Of a stretch of 64,000 nt of DNA, positions 51,229-59,181 are shown piece after piece (the stretch's first letter is position 1; every line of letters starts with the position of its first letter). Source of the DNA: Paenibacillus oralis (lineage in GTDB: Bacteria > Bacillota > Bacilli > Paenibacillales > Paenibacillaceae); contig NZ_RRCN01000001.1 of NCBI RefSeq assembly GCF_003863965.1, positions 4,236,304 to 4,300,303 on the forward strand, given 5' to 3'. Under the pieces are notes generated by a model that did not search any database, was not told where the DNA came from, and saw nothing but the letters and a program-made list of their open reading frames with translations. Made by a program: the position numbers and the translations under genes.

Positions 51229-51984
51229 ATGAGCCCAGGCAAAAAAACACAAAGACTTGACAAAATCCTGGGTCATCTCGGATACGGCTCGCGAGCCGAA
51301 ATTAAAAAGCTCGTGAAGCAAGGCCGGGTGACCCGAAACGGTACTGTCGTCAAAGATAGCGGAGCGCAATGCGACCCCTACGGGGACGTCATCGAGCTGG
51401 ATGGAGAACGAATCGTATACCGTGAGTTCGTTTATCTGATGCTGCATAAGCCGCCCGGCGTCATTTCCGCCACCGAGGACCTCCGGCAAAAGACCGTGCT
51501 CGACTTGCTGCCGGACGAATTTCGCGCCTTCGACCCGTTTCCCGTCGGCCGTTTGGACAAAGATACCGAAGGCCTGCTGCTGCTCACCAACGACGGCCAG
51601 CTGGCCCATGACCTGCTGTCCCCGCGCAAGCACGTCCCCAAAACGTACGAGGCCATCGTCGACGGCCACGTTGGGGACAATGAAGCCCAGCGCTTTAAAC
51701 AAGGCGTCGAGCTCGACGACGGCTACGTCACCCTGCCCGCCGAGCTTGACATCCTTGAGCGAAACACACTCGCCGACGGCACCCTGACTTCGCGCATACG
51801 GCTCACCATTTCCGAAGGCAAGTTCCACCAGGTGAAGCGAATGTTCGAAGCCGTCGGCTCCAAAGTAAACTATTTAAAGCGCATTTCCATGGGCCCGCTC
51901 GCCCTCGACGAATCGCTCCCCATGGGCGCCTTCCGCGAGTTGACCGTAGCCGAACTGGCCGCTTTAAAAGCATATAAAAAGTAG
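51229..51984 (+). CDS. Pseudouridine synthase, RsuA/RluB/E/F family
   Basis: 251 residues. An S4 RNA-binding domain (Q-R-L-D-K-I-L-G-H-L-G-Y-G-S-R-A-E-I) at the N-terminus precedes the synthase domain with the catalytic-Asp motif G-R-L-D-K-D-T at 107-113 (Asp110) and L-L-L-T-N-D-G. The K-x-Y-x-A and H-Q-V-K-R-M-F motifs are present. It isomerises uridine in rRNA. The site could be 16S U516 or a 23S position. GGAGGTGG precedes the ATG. Forms an RNA-modification pair with the upstream methyltransferase. Confidence 0.9.
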   Translation: MSPGKKTQRLDKILGHLGYGSRAEIKKLVKQGRVTRNGTVVKDSGAQCDPYGDVIELDGERIVYREFVYLMLHKPPGVISATEDLRQKTVLDLLPDEFRAFDPFPVGRLDKDTEGLLLLTNDGQLAHDLLSPRKHVPKTYEAIVDGHVGDNEAQRFKQGVELDDGYVTLPAELDILERNTLADGTLTSRIRLTISEGKFHQVKRMFEAVGSKVNYLKRISMGPLALDESLPMGAFRELTVAELAALKAYKK

Positions 51985-51989
51985 CTAAC

Positions 51990-52345
51990 GCTTTGCACCG
52001 AAGTAGAGCGAATCCCGAAGGGAGAGCGGCTGTAAGCACGAAAGAACTGGGTAACACACCACAAGTAGCATAAACAAGCCAGAGCTTTGCGCCGAAGTAG
52101 AGCGAATCCCGAAGGGAGAGCGGGTGCAAGCACGAAGGAACCGGGGAGCACGCCCCAAGTAGCACAAACAAGCTAGAGCTTTGCGCCGAAATAGAGCGAA
52201 TCCCGAAGGGAGAGCGGCTCCAAGCACGAAGGAACTGGGCAGCGCGCCCTAAGTAGCACAAACAAGCCAGAGCTTTGCGCCGAAGTAGAGCGAATCCCGA
52301 AGGGAGAGCGGATGCAAGCACAAATGTTGCAGTAAAAACAGCCTA
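51990..52345. repeat. 94-bp tandem repeat array (about 3.7 copies)
   Basis: The repeat starts GCTTTGC(A/G)CCGAA(G/A)TAGAGCG at 51990, 52084, 52178 and 52272, so the period is exactly 94 bp three times; the fourth copy is truncated. The core, GCGAATCCCGAAGGGAGAGCGG, is shown here only by its ends (GCGAATCCC / GAGAGCGG). Internal copies differ at few positions. Because 94 is not a multiple of three and stops fall inside, it is not a coding repeat. Degenerate relatives continue to about 52560 (CCCGAAGGG with flanking GCG). Confidence 0.85.
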
Positions 52346-52689
52346 CTTAGCAGTCCCCCACCCCTCGCAGGAGCGCCAAAAGCAGAGCGTGCCCGAAGGG
52401 CGACAAGCGGCTGCTTCCCCATAGTCACCCGGGTGCGTGCGAAAGCAGCAGTGCCTGCAGCGTGTTTCCAGGTAACCCGGGAGCACCCCAAGTAAGACGT
52501 ACCCGAAGGGGGAAAAGCGTTCCACGCACGAAGCTGGGCGCATTCCCGCAGGGAACAGCCGCAGGAGCGCCTCTGTAGCTCCCACGTTCCTCCCCTTTGC
52601 GGGTATCCAAAGGGCAGCAGGCCCTTGGGGCCCTCCCTTACGGTAAGGGAGGGTTTGGGAGGGATGAGAAATATAAAGGAGAGACAATT

Positions 52690-53511
52690 ATGAAATACAA
52701 GCTAATCGCTTTGGATGTAGACGGAACTTTGCTGAACGATGACCACGAATTGACGCCTGGCACGATGGAAACGATTCGGGCCATTGCGGATCAAGGCGCG
52801 GAATTCGTGCTGTGCACCGGACGGGCTCCGATCAGTTCGCTCCCTTTTATGCACCGGATCGGTCTGGAGGGGTATGTCATTACACATAACGGCGCAGTCA
52901 CGGTTGACGTGCGGACGGAGGAAGCCGTCCATGAGTTTGCGCTTGACCGGCAAGTGCTGGAGCCATATATGGAGTATTGCCGCAAGCATAAAGTGCATTT
53001 CGACATTAATACAACGTTTACCGTATACGTGGAGGGAGCATCCCGCTTGAGCCAGGAAGTGCTGGATATCTACAGCAAATTTTTTGTAGTGCCGCAGGAC
53101 CTTCCGGCTTGGGCCGATCTGCGCGAGCCAATCGTCAAATTAACCGTTTCGGGGGAAATAGAGCAGCTCGACCGCGTGTTTGCCGAATGGAGCGAATGGC
53201 GGCAGGAGTTGAACATGCTGCGCAGCGGCGATTTTTTCATCGATTTGATGCATAAGGATGCTTCTAAAGGCGCTGCGCTGCAAAAGTTGGCGGAAAAGCG
53301 GGGTATTCCGGCGGAAAACGTCATGGCCATCGGCAATTATTATAACGATTTAACGATGCTTACTTTCGCTGGGCTTGGCGTGGCCATGGACAATTCCCCG
53401 CAGGAAGTCAAAGCCGCGGCCGATGCCGTAACGGAGTCCAACAACGAAGAAGGCGTTAAACTGGCGCTGGAAAAATATTGTTTGGGAATTACCCGGGAAA
53501 TGGGCGAATAG
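52690..53511 (+). CDS. Cof-type HAD-IIB phosphatase
   Basis: 273 residues. HAD motif I is D-V-D-G-T at 9-13 (nucleophile Asp9), motif II is C-T-G-R near 46, and the cap domain spans about 85-185. Motif III should read G-D-x-x-N-D but is I-G-N-Y-Y-N-D here: the first Asp of the metal-binding pair is Asn, while the second (N-D) remains. Members dephosphorylate sugar phosphates, FMN or nucleotides. The substrate is unknown. AGGAGA precedes the ATG. Confidence 0.85.
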   Translation: MKYKLIALDVDGTLLNDDHELTPGTMETIRAIADQGAEFVLCTGRAPISSLPFMHRIGLEGYVITHNGAVTVDVRTEEAVHEFALDRQVLEPYMEYCRKHKVHFDINTTFTVYVEGASRLSQEVLDIYSKFFVVPQDLPAWADLREPIVKLTVSGEIEQLDRVFAEWSEWRQELNMLRSGDFFIDLMHKDASKGAALQKLAEKRGIPAENVMAIGNYYNDLTMLTFAGLGVAMDNSPQEVKAAADAVTESNNEEGVKLALEKYCLGITREMGE

Positions 53512-53599
53512 CGACTAGTAGACGATTCTGGAAATAACGCTAGCATGATGGCAAGTGAAGACTTGAGAAAACGGCAAAATTAGTCTATTAAAGGATCTC

Positions 53600-53695
53600 G
53601 GGTGACAACATAAAGGAAAAAAAGGGCGCTATTTCAGCGATACCCCCCATGTTGCGTGCAATAGAGGAATTTTATGGCGCTATTTTCACGATTTA
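53600..53695. repeat. Family B intergenic repeats beside the IS256 element
   Basis: AAAGGGCGCTATTTC and AATAGAGGAATTTTATGGCGCTATTTTC are further members of the AATAGCGG/GCTATTT family. They lie in the gap between the HAD gene and the insertion sequence; the matching far half is at about 55200-55300. Confidence 0.65.
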
Positions 53696-53801
53696 GTGGC
53701 AAAAGGCCGCCTTTCGGTAGCGTCAAGAGTTTTGTGTAATTATCTTTTAGGGTTCGAAGTAGGGTATCCATTGGGACAATGGATATCATTGGTTTTCAAG
53801 C

Positions 53802-53823
53802 TTCAGGGGGGATCCCCCCTGAA
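53802..53823. other. 22-bp perfect palindrome inside the IS256 element
   Basis: TTCAGGGGGGATCCCCCCTGAA is self-complementary end to end. It lies in the non-coding stretch after the transposase stop codon (transposase on the minus strand). It may be a terminator-like fold or a transposase-related site. Confidence 0.55.
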
Positions 53824-53908
53824 AAATTTCCTTTTCATTTCCAGTTGTCAAAGTGTCCTTGTTATCTATGCTTTGTGTGCCACACCTGGCTAACGCGACT
53901 GCATCGGC

Positions 53909-55084
53909 TCAGGCCTGGGGATATTTTTCGTCAAACATTTTTTTGAGCGCTTGCTGGGTTTTTGCATCCGCGAATCCACGCAACACCCGGCTGCTCCAGC
54001 GTTCGTTATAGGAGAGGGCCTCTAGATAAATAATTTTCTCCGCTGCATCCATGTTCGTCAAACTGTTCATGGGCCGCAGCCGCTTGCGGATTTCCTTGTT
54101 TGTTCGCTCGATGGGGTTCGAGGTGTAAATGGCATAGTGGATCATCGTTGGGAAATCGTAAAAGCGAAGGAGGACCGGTAACTCGTTCTCCCACGACGCG
54201 AGCTCCTTCGGATAGATCTTGCCCCACTTGGCTTGCACGAGGTCGAAATTGGCCATGGCGACATCGCGATCCATGGCACTGTAAATCGTCTTCATGTCCG
54301 TCACGAAATCCGCTTTGTCCTTATCGCGGATTTTCGGTAGCGTATTGCGCATTTTATGAGTGACGCAACGCTGGACGCCGGCCTGCGGATACGTTTCCCG
54401 GAAGGCCTCCTCCAGTCCCGCTAAGCCATCGAATACGCCCAGCAGCACCTCGTGCACGCCACGTTTGTAGAGGTCTCGCAGGACATCCCTCCACCCGTTG
54501 GCGCTTTCTTTGCCGCCAAGGCTGAAGCTAAGGATCTCACGGTGTCCGGCCTCATCGACACCCATGGCAATATAAATGACTTCGCTGGCGACGGACTGAC
54601 GCTTGAGCTTCACGTACATCCCGTCCAGATAGATGACCGCATAACGCTTGGCCAGCGGTCGAGCCTGCCAGGCCGCAACGTCTTCCAGCACCGTGCTCGT
54701 GATGTTGCTCACGGTCGTTGGCGAGTACTGGGCGCCAAACATTTTTTCAATGAAGGCGGCGATGTCTCTTGTGCTCATCCCGCCCTTGTACATGTGAATG
54801 ACCGTGTCCTCTAGCCAAGCTTCCCGCCGCTGGTAGGGCGCGAACAGTTCCGTCTGAAAGTCGCCTTGGCGATCCCGCGGCACTTGCAGATCCGGAATCA
54901 CCCCGTGTCGGGTTTCCCAGTTCCTGCTGTAATATCCGTTGCGGCTGTTTGCCACTTCCGGGTGCTCTACTTGTAAGTAATTTTTAATTTCCTCCTTTAA
55001 AAGAGTTTCAATTTTTTCTTTTAGAAAACTTTGCATTGTATTTTCGAGTTGTTCTGTGAACGAGTTTTGTTGTATAGTTGTCAT
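53909..55084 (-). CDS. IS256 family transposase
   Basis: 391 residues of the IS256/MULE class. Characteristic segments: N-G-Y-Y-S-R-N-W near 50, V-P-R-D-R-Q-G-D-F, the catalytic Asp in Y-L-D-G-M-Y-V-K and G-V-F-D-G-L-A-G, plus C-V-T-H-K-M-R-N and the C-terminal N-P-I-E-R-T-N-K-E-I-R-K-R block that contains the catalytic Glu. Full length without stops, so likely active. AAGGAGGA precedes the ATG. Confidence 0.95.
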   Translation of the reverse strand: MTTIQQNSFTEQLENTMQSFLKEKIETLLKEEIKNYLQVEHPEVANSRNGYYSRNWETRHGVIPDLQVPRDRQGDFQTELFAPYQRREAWLEDTVIHMYKGGMSTRDIAAFIEKMFGAQYSPTTVSNITSTVLEDVAAWQARPLAKRYAVIYLDGMYVKLKRQSVASEVIYIAMGVDEAGHREILSFSLGGKESANGWRDVLRDLYKRGVHEVLLGVFDGLAGLEEAFRETYPQAGVQRCVTHKMRNTLPKIRDKDKADFVTDMKTIYSAMDRDVAMANFDLVQAKWGKIYPKELASWENELPVLLRFYDFPTMIHYAIYTSNPIERTNKEIRKRLRPMNSLTNMDAAEKIIYLEALSYNERWSSRVLRGFADAKTQQALKKMFDEKYPQA

Positions 55085-55199
55085 TGAGTAGGGTTCCTCC
55101 TTGGTGACTTCGCAATCCCAAGCATACCCTACTTTTTTGTCGTTTGATAGACTAACCTGTCCTTACACAACTTATTTTACGCCATCCGCCTTTCGACGT

Positions 55200-55310
55200 G
55201 TTCATCGAAAAATAAGACCCAAAAGTTCCCCTATGGTGATGAATAGGCTCAAATTCGGAAAATAAGACCCTAAAGTTCCGCTATTTTATGGGGACGATAC
55301 TGAGCACATG
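55200..55310. repeat. Family B repeats on the right of the IS256 element
   Basis: Modules GAAAAATAAGACCCAAAAGTTCCCCTATGG and GAAAATAAGACCCTAAAGTTCCGCTATTTT (cores) share AAATAAGACCC and GTTCC(C/G)CTAT. Together with the left-hand copies at 53600-53695 they show the element broke a repeat block. Confidence 0.6.
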
Positions 55311-55430
55311 ACTAAAATATAGAACAAAGCGATCCATGGCCCCTGTATGGCCCCTGTCCGCAGATAAGCCATATTATTTCCGGATCAATCTACTAGCTGC
55401 GACATAGCTTCAAAATTGCAGGCCAAGCTC

Positions 55431-56417
55431 TCACTGTAGCTCGCACACCATCTTGTAAGTTCCCGGCTCCGCCCGGAAACCGATCAGGTCGCGATTTATG
55501 TGCAGCATCGGACCGTTCATGGAGTCGTTGTGCGTTTTTAAATAGGGAACTCCGCAGGCGCATGCCGTTTGGATGCCAAGCATCTTGAGGGCAAGTGCAA
55601 TCCGGCGTCCGCGGTATTCCCGAAGCACGCCGGTATACTCATGATACATCGCCTGCGTCTGTTCGTTCTGCTGCAGCGTAACGACACCCACGTAACGGTC
55701 GCCGTCCTTGGCGATAAGAATCCACTCCGGGCGTACGCCGGGCTGCTCGATGCTCCATTTTTTCCATTCCTCAAACCAGGGAAAGTCGCCGGAGAATCCG
55801 GGAATGTCAGGATGCGTGTCCTTATACAGCTCATATAGTTTTCTCTCGCTTGCTTCTCCCGGCTCCTCCGCCAGTGTAACAAAACGGAGCCCGGTTTGCT
55901 CCGCTGCCTTGATCGATTCGAACAGCTTATCGTCGTTAAACGCCGACAGGTCCAGGACGGATTCAAAGGTATGCCGTTCCCTGATGTAGCCGCGCCGTTC
56001 CGCAAAAGCAATTCCTTCCTGATCGTTTTCCCGAATAAAGCTGATCAGGCGGGAGGCCTTGACTTCAACGGACCACCGCAGAAGCGTATCGTACAAAGCT
56101 TGGCCAACTCCGTTTCCACGTAATTCCGGGTGCACAACAACGGTATGGAGCAAAGTCCCCGGGTCCGACCAAGGAGCCCGCCACGCATGTGCATAACCGA
56201 TGATGAGTCCGTCTTCGTTTTCAGCCACCCATTTTGGGCGATCCCAGCCCATCAGCTCGCCTTCTTCGTTGTAATGCAGCTTCCCCGGGGGGATTTTGTC
56301 TTCTTCTTCCTTCAGCAGTTCTGCCGTCGTTGGCTCGGACCAAATGAAATTCAGCAGCGGCGCTACCTGCGAAAAATCGTAAGGCCGCTCCATTTTGCGA
56401 ATCGTAAACTTCGGCAA
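55431..56417 (-). CDS. GNAT family N-acetyltransferase, double-domain
   Basis: 328 residues with two tandem GNAT folds. The first (about 1-165) has the acetyl-CoA loop R-G-N-G-V-G-Q-A-L (Q/R-x-x-G-x-G/A). The second (about 170-328) has R-G-R-R-I-A-L-A-L. Such doubles act on small amines, antibiotics or peptides. Substrate unknown. The TTG start follows GAGGAG at nine bases. Distant from other genes in function. Confidence 0.8.
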   Translation of the reverse strand: MPKFTIRKMERPYDFSQVAPLLNFIWSEPTTAELLKEEEDKIPPGKLHYNEEGELMGWDRPKWVAENEDGLIIGYAHAWRAPWSDPGTLLHTVVVHPELRGNGVGQALYDTLLRWSVEVKASRLISFIRENDQEGIAFAERRGYIRERHTFESVLDLSAFNDDKLFESIKAAEQTGLRFVTLAEEPGEASERKLYELYKDTHPDIPGFSGDFPWFEEWKKWSIEQPGVRPEWILIAKDGDRYVGVVTLQQNEQTQAMYHEYTGVLREYRGRRIALALKMLGIQTACACGVPYLKTHNDSMNGPMLHINRDLIGFRAEPGTYKMVCELQ

Positions 56418-56505
56418 ATGATCTGCCTCCTCATAGTTTTCATGAGTGCTTCTACCACATTATCCCATATGCAGCTGTCCGGTACACGGTAAAGTTCCGC
56501 TATAT

Positions 56506-57813
56506 TCAAAGTGACTCTGACTCTATATTCGTACGAGCCTGCCGGGATGGGGACACGGCCCAGACGATTCCTGCTCCGGCTCCCAACAACGTAAATAAAA
56601 TCCCGGCAGCAAGCCCAAGGGACCTGGGAGCCGCGAAGTCCAGAAGAAACCCGGCCAACAACATGGATACCCCCATGATCGCATTTTGCAGGGCGGCCAG
56701 CGTGCCGAAGAAGCGCCCTTGCCAGCCGGCGGGAACCGTCTTCATCAAAACCGTTTCATTGCAGGCGTTGCCGATGCTGGACACCATGGCCGAGCCGACC
56801 ATCAGGATCAGGGCGAGCATAAAAAAAGCGCTTTGGCTGATCAGCATATGGATCGCACCTTCCAGCAGCAGGGCGAATATCGCCACCGTTTCCATACGCC
56901 GGCCGATTTTGCCGGTGATTTTGGAGCCCGCCACAAGACCGATCCCCAAAGCGCCGTACAGCAGGCCGATGCCGATTTCTCCCATATGAAACACTTCCGA
57001 CGCGTAAACGCTGATCAAAATGTTAATCATCCCATCGCCGATTGGCCAAATGGCAAACACGATGATCATCAGCCGCAAATACAACGAACGGGACAGCAGC
57101 AGGCGAAGCGCTCCCGGAGGTTTGCTTTGGGGCTCGGGAATGGACCGCGAGGGCTCTTCGCTTGCCTCTGTGAATGCCCTGTCCGGAACCCCGGACGACG
57201 CATCCGAGCCGCGTGCTTCCGTAGACCGTCTGGGCTCCCGGGAGAGATCCAATCCGGACAAAAGCAAAGCCGAAGCGAGAAAAGTCAGAGCGTTCAGTAC
57301 AAACGACGCCTGGCCGCCGATCAAGGCCGAAACGAATCCACCGGTCACGGAGCCGCCGATCAGCACGTAACCGACCATCGCCTGCTCCAAGCTGTTGACG
57401 GCCAGGAGGTTCTCCCGGCGGACTAAACGGGGAATCACGGACATCCGGGCGGGAGCATACAGCGCCTCGCCGGCCGATAGAGCAAACGAGCTGACGTAAA
57501 TGATCCAGACATCGTCCGCATGACGGACAAGCAGCGGGGTCAAGGCAAAGAAAAAACGGGCGATATCCGTAAAGATCATGATCGATTTTTTGGAAAAGCG
57601 GTCGGCGAGCAACCCTCCCAGCGGCCCAAACAACAGATAGGGAATCAGGCGAACGGCAAAAGTAATGCCGACGGCCAAACCCGATCCCGTCAGCGACAGC
57701 AATAGTCCGAGAACGGCAACCTGGCTGAAGCGGTCTCCGATGCCGTTTACGATCCCGGCGGCGAACAGCCGCGCGTACTGTTTTTCTTCACGCAGCATTT
57801 GGTGGTGTTTCAT
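56506..57813 (-). CDS. MFS exporter under ArsR-family control
   Basis: 435 residues, twelve helices. The motif A loop reads G-G-L-L-A-D-R-F-S-K-K, and the N-terminal G-I-V-N-G-I-G-D-R-F-S-Q-V resembles the MdfA/MefA/enterobactin-exporter MFS branch (MFS_3-like). A cytosolic Arg/Ser/Glu-rich loop (about 195-240) separates the halves. It probably exports a drug, macrolide or siderophore-like compound. AAGGAG precedes the ATG. The promoter region carries a TCTAATTAG operator shared with the ArsR gene at 57983. Confidence 0.82.
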   Translation of the reverse strand: MKHHQMLREEKQYARLFAAGIVNGIGDRFSQVAVLGLLLSLTGSGLAVGITFAVRLIPYLLFGPLGGLLADRFSKKSIMIFTDIARFFFALTPLLVRHADDVWIIYVSSFALSAGEALYAPARMSVIPRLVRRENLLAVNSLEQAMVGYVLIGGSVTGGFVSALIGGQASFVLNALTFLASALLLSGLDLSREPRRSTEARGSDASSGVPDRAFTEASEEPSRSIPEPQSKPPGALRLLLSRSLYLRLMIIVFAIWPIGDGMINILISVYASEVFHMGEIGIGLLYGALGIGLVAGSKITGKIGRRMETVAIFALLLEGAIHMLISQSAFFMLALILMVGSAMVSSIGNACNETVLMKTVPAGWQGRFFGTLAALQNAIMGVSMLLAGFLLDFAAPRSLGLAAGILFTLLGAGAGIVWAVSPSRQARTNIESESL

Positions 57814-57850
57814 TTTTACATCAGACTCCTTAGCAAGCAGAAATAAGATA

Positions 57851-57880
57851 ATAATCTAATTTGATATTCATCTAATTAGT
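57851..57880 (-). promoter_or_regulatory. Operator copies in the MFS promoter region
   Basis: AATCTAATTTGATATTCATCTAATTAG contains two TCTAATT half-sites (57854-57860 and 57871-57877), the second within TCTAATTAG. The same motif is palindromic at 58592-58603 before the ArsR gene. Confidence 0.65.
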
Positions 57881-57885
57881 TGGGC

Positions 57886-57942
57886 AAAAAAAAGGCCATG
57901 CGGCCAGGCGTCCTAAGTACGTCCGCTACCGCATTACCGGCC
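57886..57942 (-). terminator. Terminator of the ArsR-family gene
   Basis: On the minus strand GGCC-GGTAATGCGG...CCGCATGGCC is followed by eight T residues. Confidence 0.65.
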
Positions 57943-57982
57943 AAAATCGTGATTGTGAGATAGACTAGGCCGCTCGGCGGTT

Positions 57983-58564
57983 TTAGCTTTTGCCCCACAT
58001 TTCCGGAGGGTTCAGCTCGTAGATGCCGTTTTCCCGGTACATATAGTGATTCATGATAAACTCGCGGCGGATGGTCGCAAAATCGTCGTGAAACTTCCGG
58101 ATGTACTCGTTGATCTCCTTCTCCGTATATTTCCGGCGAGGCTCCAAACCTTTGATGAGGCGTTCGAGCACAACCAGCTTTTTCTTGCGCTGCGCAGGCA
58201 GATGCTTTAACGTGCCGTCCTTGTTGAAGAAGCTGCTTTCGACGGACGCTTTCCGCTGCGCTTCCTCGTGTTTGCCGTCGGCCGCCGCGGGCAGCGATTT
58301 GCCGACATTCAGGATGGCCTGGGCCTGCTGGGTTAAGCTTTTTTCGTTCAGATAAAAATAAATCGTATTTTTGTCCCGGCGCTCATATATCAAATCGGCT
58401 TCCCTGAGCTTGGTGATGTGATGGGTAATCGTCGGCGGCGTAACGCCTAATTTTCCGGCGAGCGCCTGGCCGTGAAGCGGCCCGCTTTGAAGCAGCGCGA
58501 TGATCCGGATGCGGGTGACGTCCCCGACGGCTTTATGGAAATGAACGAGGCGGTCAAGCTGCAT
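57983..58564 (-). CDS. ArsR/SmtB-type regulator with C-terminal DUF2087
   Basis: 193 residues. An ArsR winged helix (R-I-R-I-I-A-L-L-Q-S-G, then G-K-L-G-V-T-P-P-T-I-T-H-H-I-T-K-L) occupies about 1-90. The C-terminal DUF2087 domain spans about 110-193 (L-K-H-L-P-A-Q-R-K-K-K-L-V-V-L, Y-T-E-K-E-I-N, D-F-A-T-I-R-R-E). There is no metal-binding Cys cluster, so it is likely a drug- or stress-responsive repressor. Upstream lies a perfect 12-bp palindrome ATCTAATTAGAT. AGGAGAG precedes the ATG. Confidence 0.85.
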   Translation of the reverse strand: MQLDRLVHFHKAVGDVTRIRIIALLQSGPLHGQALAGKLGVTPPTITHHITKLREADLIYERRDKNTIYFYLNEKSLTQQAQAILNVGKSLPAAADGKHEEAQRKASVESSFFNKDGTLKHLPAQRKKKLVVLERLIKGLEPRRKYTEKEINEYIRKFHDDFATIRREFIMNHYMYRENGIYELNPPEMWGKS

Positions 58565-58591
58565 GTTTATCCCTCTCCTGATTTTATAATC

Positions 58592-58603
58592 ATCTAATTA
58601 GAT
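58592..58603. promoter_or_regulatory. Palindromic operator before the ArsR gene
   Basis: ATCTAATTAGAT, perfectly symmetric, about 30 bp before the start codon of the ArsR gene; probably the autoregulatory site. Confidence 0.65.
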
Positions 58604-58679
58604 AAGTGTATTATTCCATGGAAAAAGCGTATTGTCAACAAGCGCGGGGTCTGAATCCGGGGAGATTGTTTCGGAAGCG

Positions 58680-59072
58680 CTGATTGGAGATATCCAATTG
58701 ATTGAAATTTGAGTGATAAATAGGGTAGTCTGATTGGATATTTCCAATAGATTGGGCTGTAAAGGGAGGGGACGGGTTGCGGGGAGTTTTGGCATTTGCG
58801 TATGGCAGGCGGAATTTTAGTGGGCGGTGAGTTGTCAGGATAGTATAGTCGAGTGACTCGCTTCTGTGGCACAGCACTTTGTGTTGATTGGAGAATATCC
58901 AATAGAATTGGAATATTAGTGGTAAATACAGTAGCTTGATTGGATATTTCCAATAGATCGGGTTCGGTAGGGCGTAAAATGGGTAATGTGAGCGAAATCT
59001 ATTGGATTTTTTCCAATGAGGGCTGCAAATGGCGTTCGATACCCGGTAATCTATTGGAATTTTTCCAATTAG
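58680..59072. repeat. Cluster of six family A palindromes
   Basis: Copies at 58683-58698, 58733-58748, 58887-58903, 58939-58954, 59001-59017 and 59053-59069, all of the form ATTGGA-N4/5-TCCAAT, several followed by AG. They alternate with 40-130 bp of non-coding DNA. The whole 600-bp gap holds no gene that I can support. Confidence 0.85.
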
Positions 59073-59110
59073 GGGTGAAGGGGGCGGTTGGTGAGCATGA
59101 GAGAGAGGTT

Positions 59111-59154
59111 AAAAAACACGGCAAATTTCTTCTTTCGGAAATTTTGCCGTGTGT
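59111..59154 (-). terminator. Terminator of the second RsmF-like gene
   Basis: On the minus strand ACACGGCAAA...TTTGCCGTGT is followed by TTTTTT. Confidence 0.75.
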
Positions 59155-59181
59155 CCGACTTCGGAGCTTGGCCCCCTCTCT

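Larger units (their letters stand above)
53717..55185 (-). mobile_element. Complete IS256-family insertion sequence with a 10-bp flanking repeat
   Basis: The ends are imperfect inverted repeats: left from 53717 (GTAGCGTCAAG...TTGTGTAA) and right up to 55185 (complement ATGGCGTAAAA...TTGTGTAA), matching at about 15 of 24 positions with conserved GCGT and TTGTGTAA. The sequence CCGCCTTTCG flanks both sides (53707-53716 and 55186-55195), consistent with an 8-10 bp target duplication. One intact transposase gene. The target was a family B intergenic region. Confidence 0.8.

Noticed and set aside
51990..52345. The 94-bp tandem array as a CRISPR locus
   Set aside because: Units are 94 bp with no unique spacers and no cas genes nearby. 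CRISPR repeats are 23-47 bp with variable spacers.
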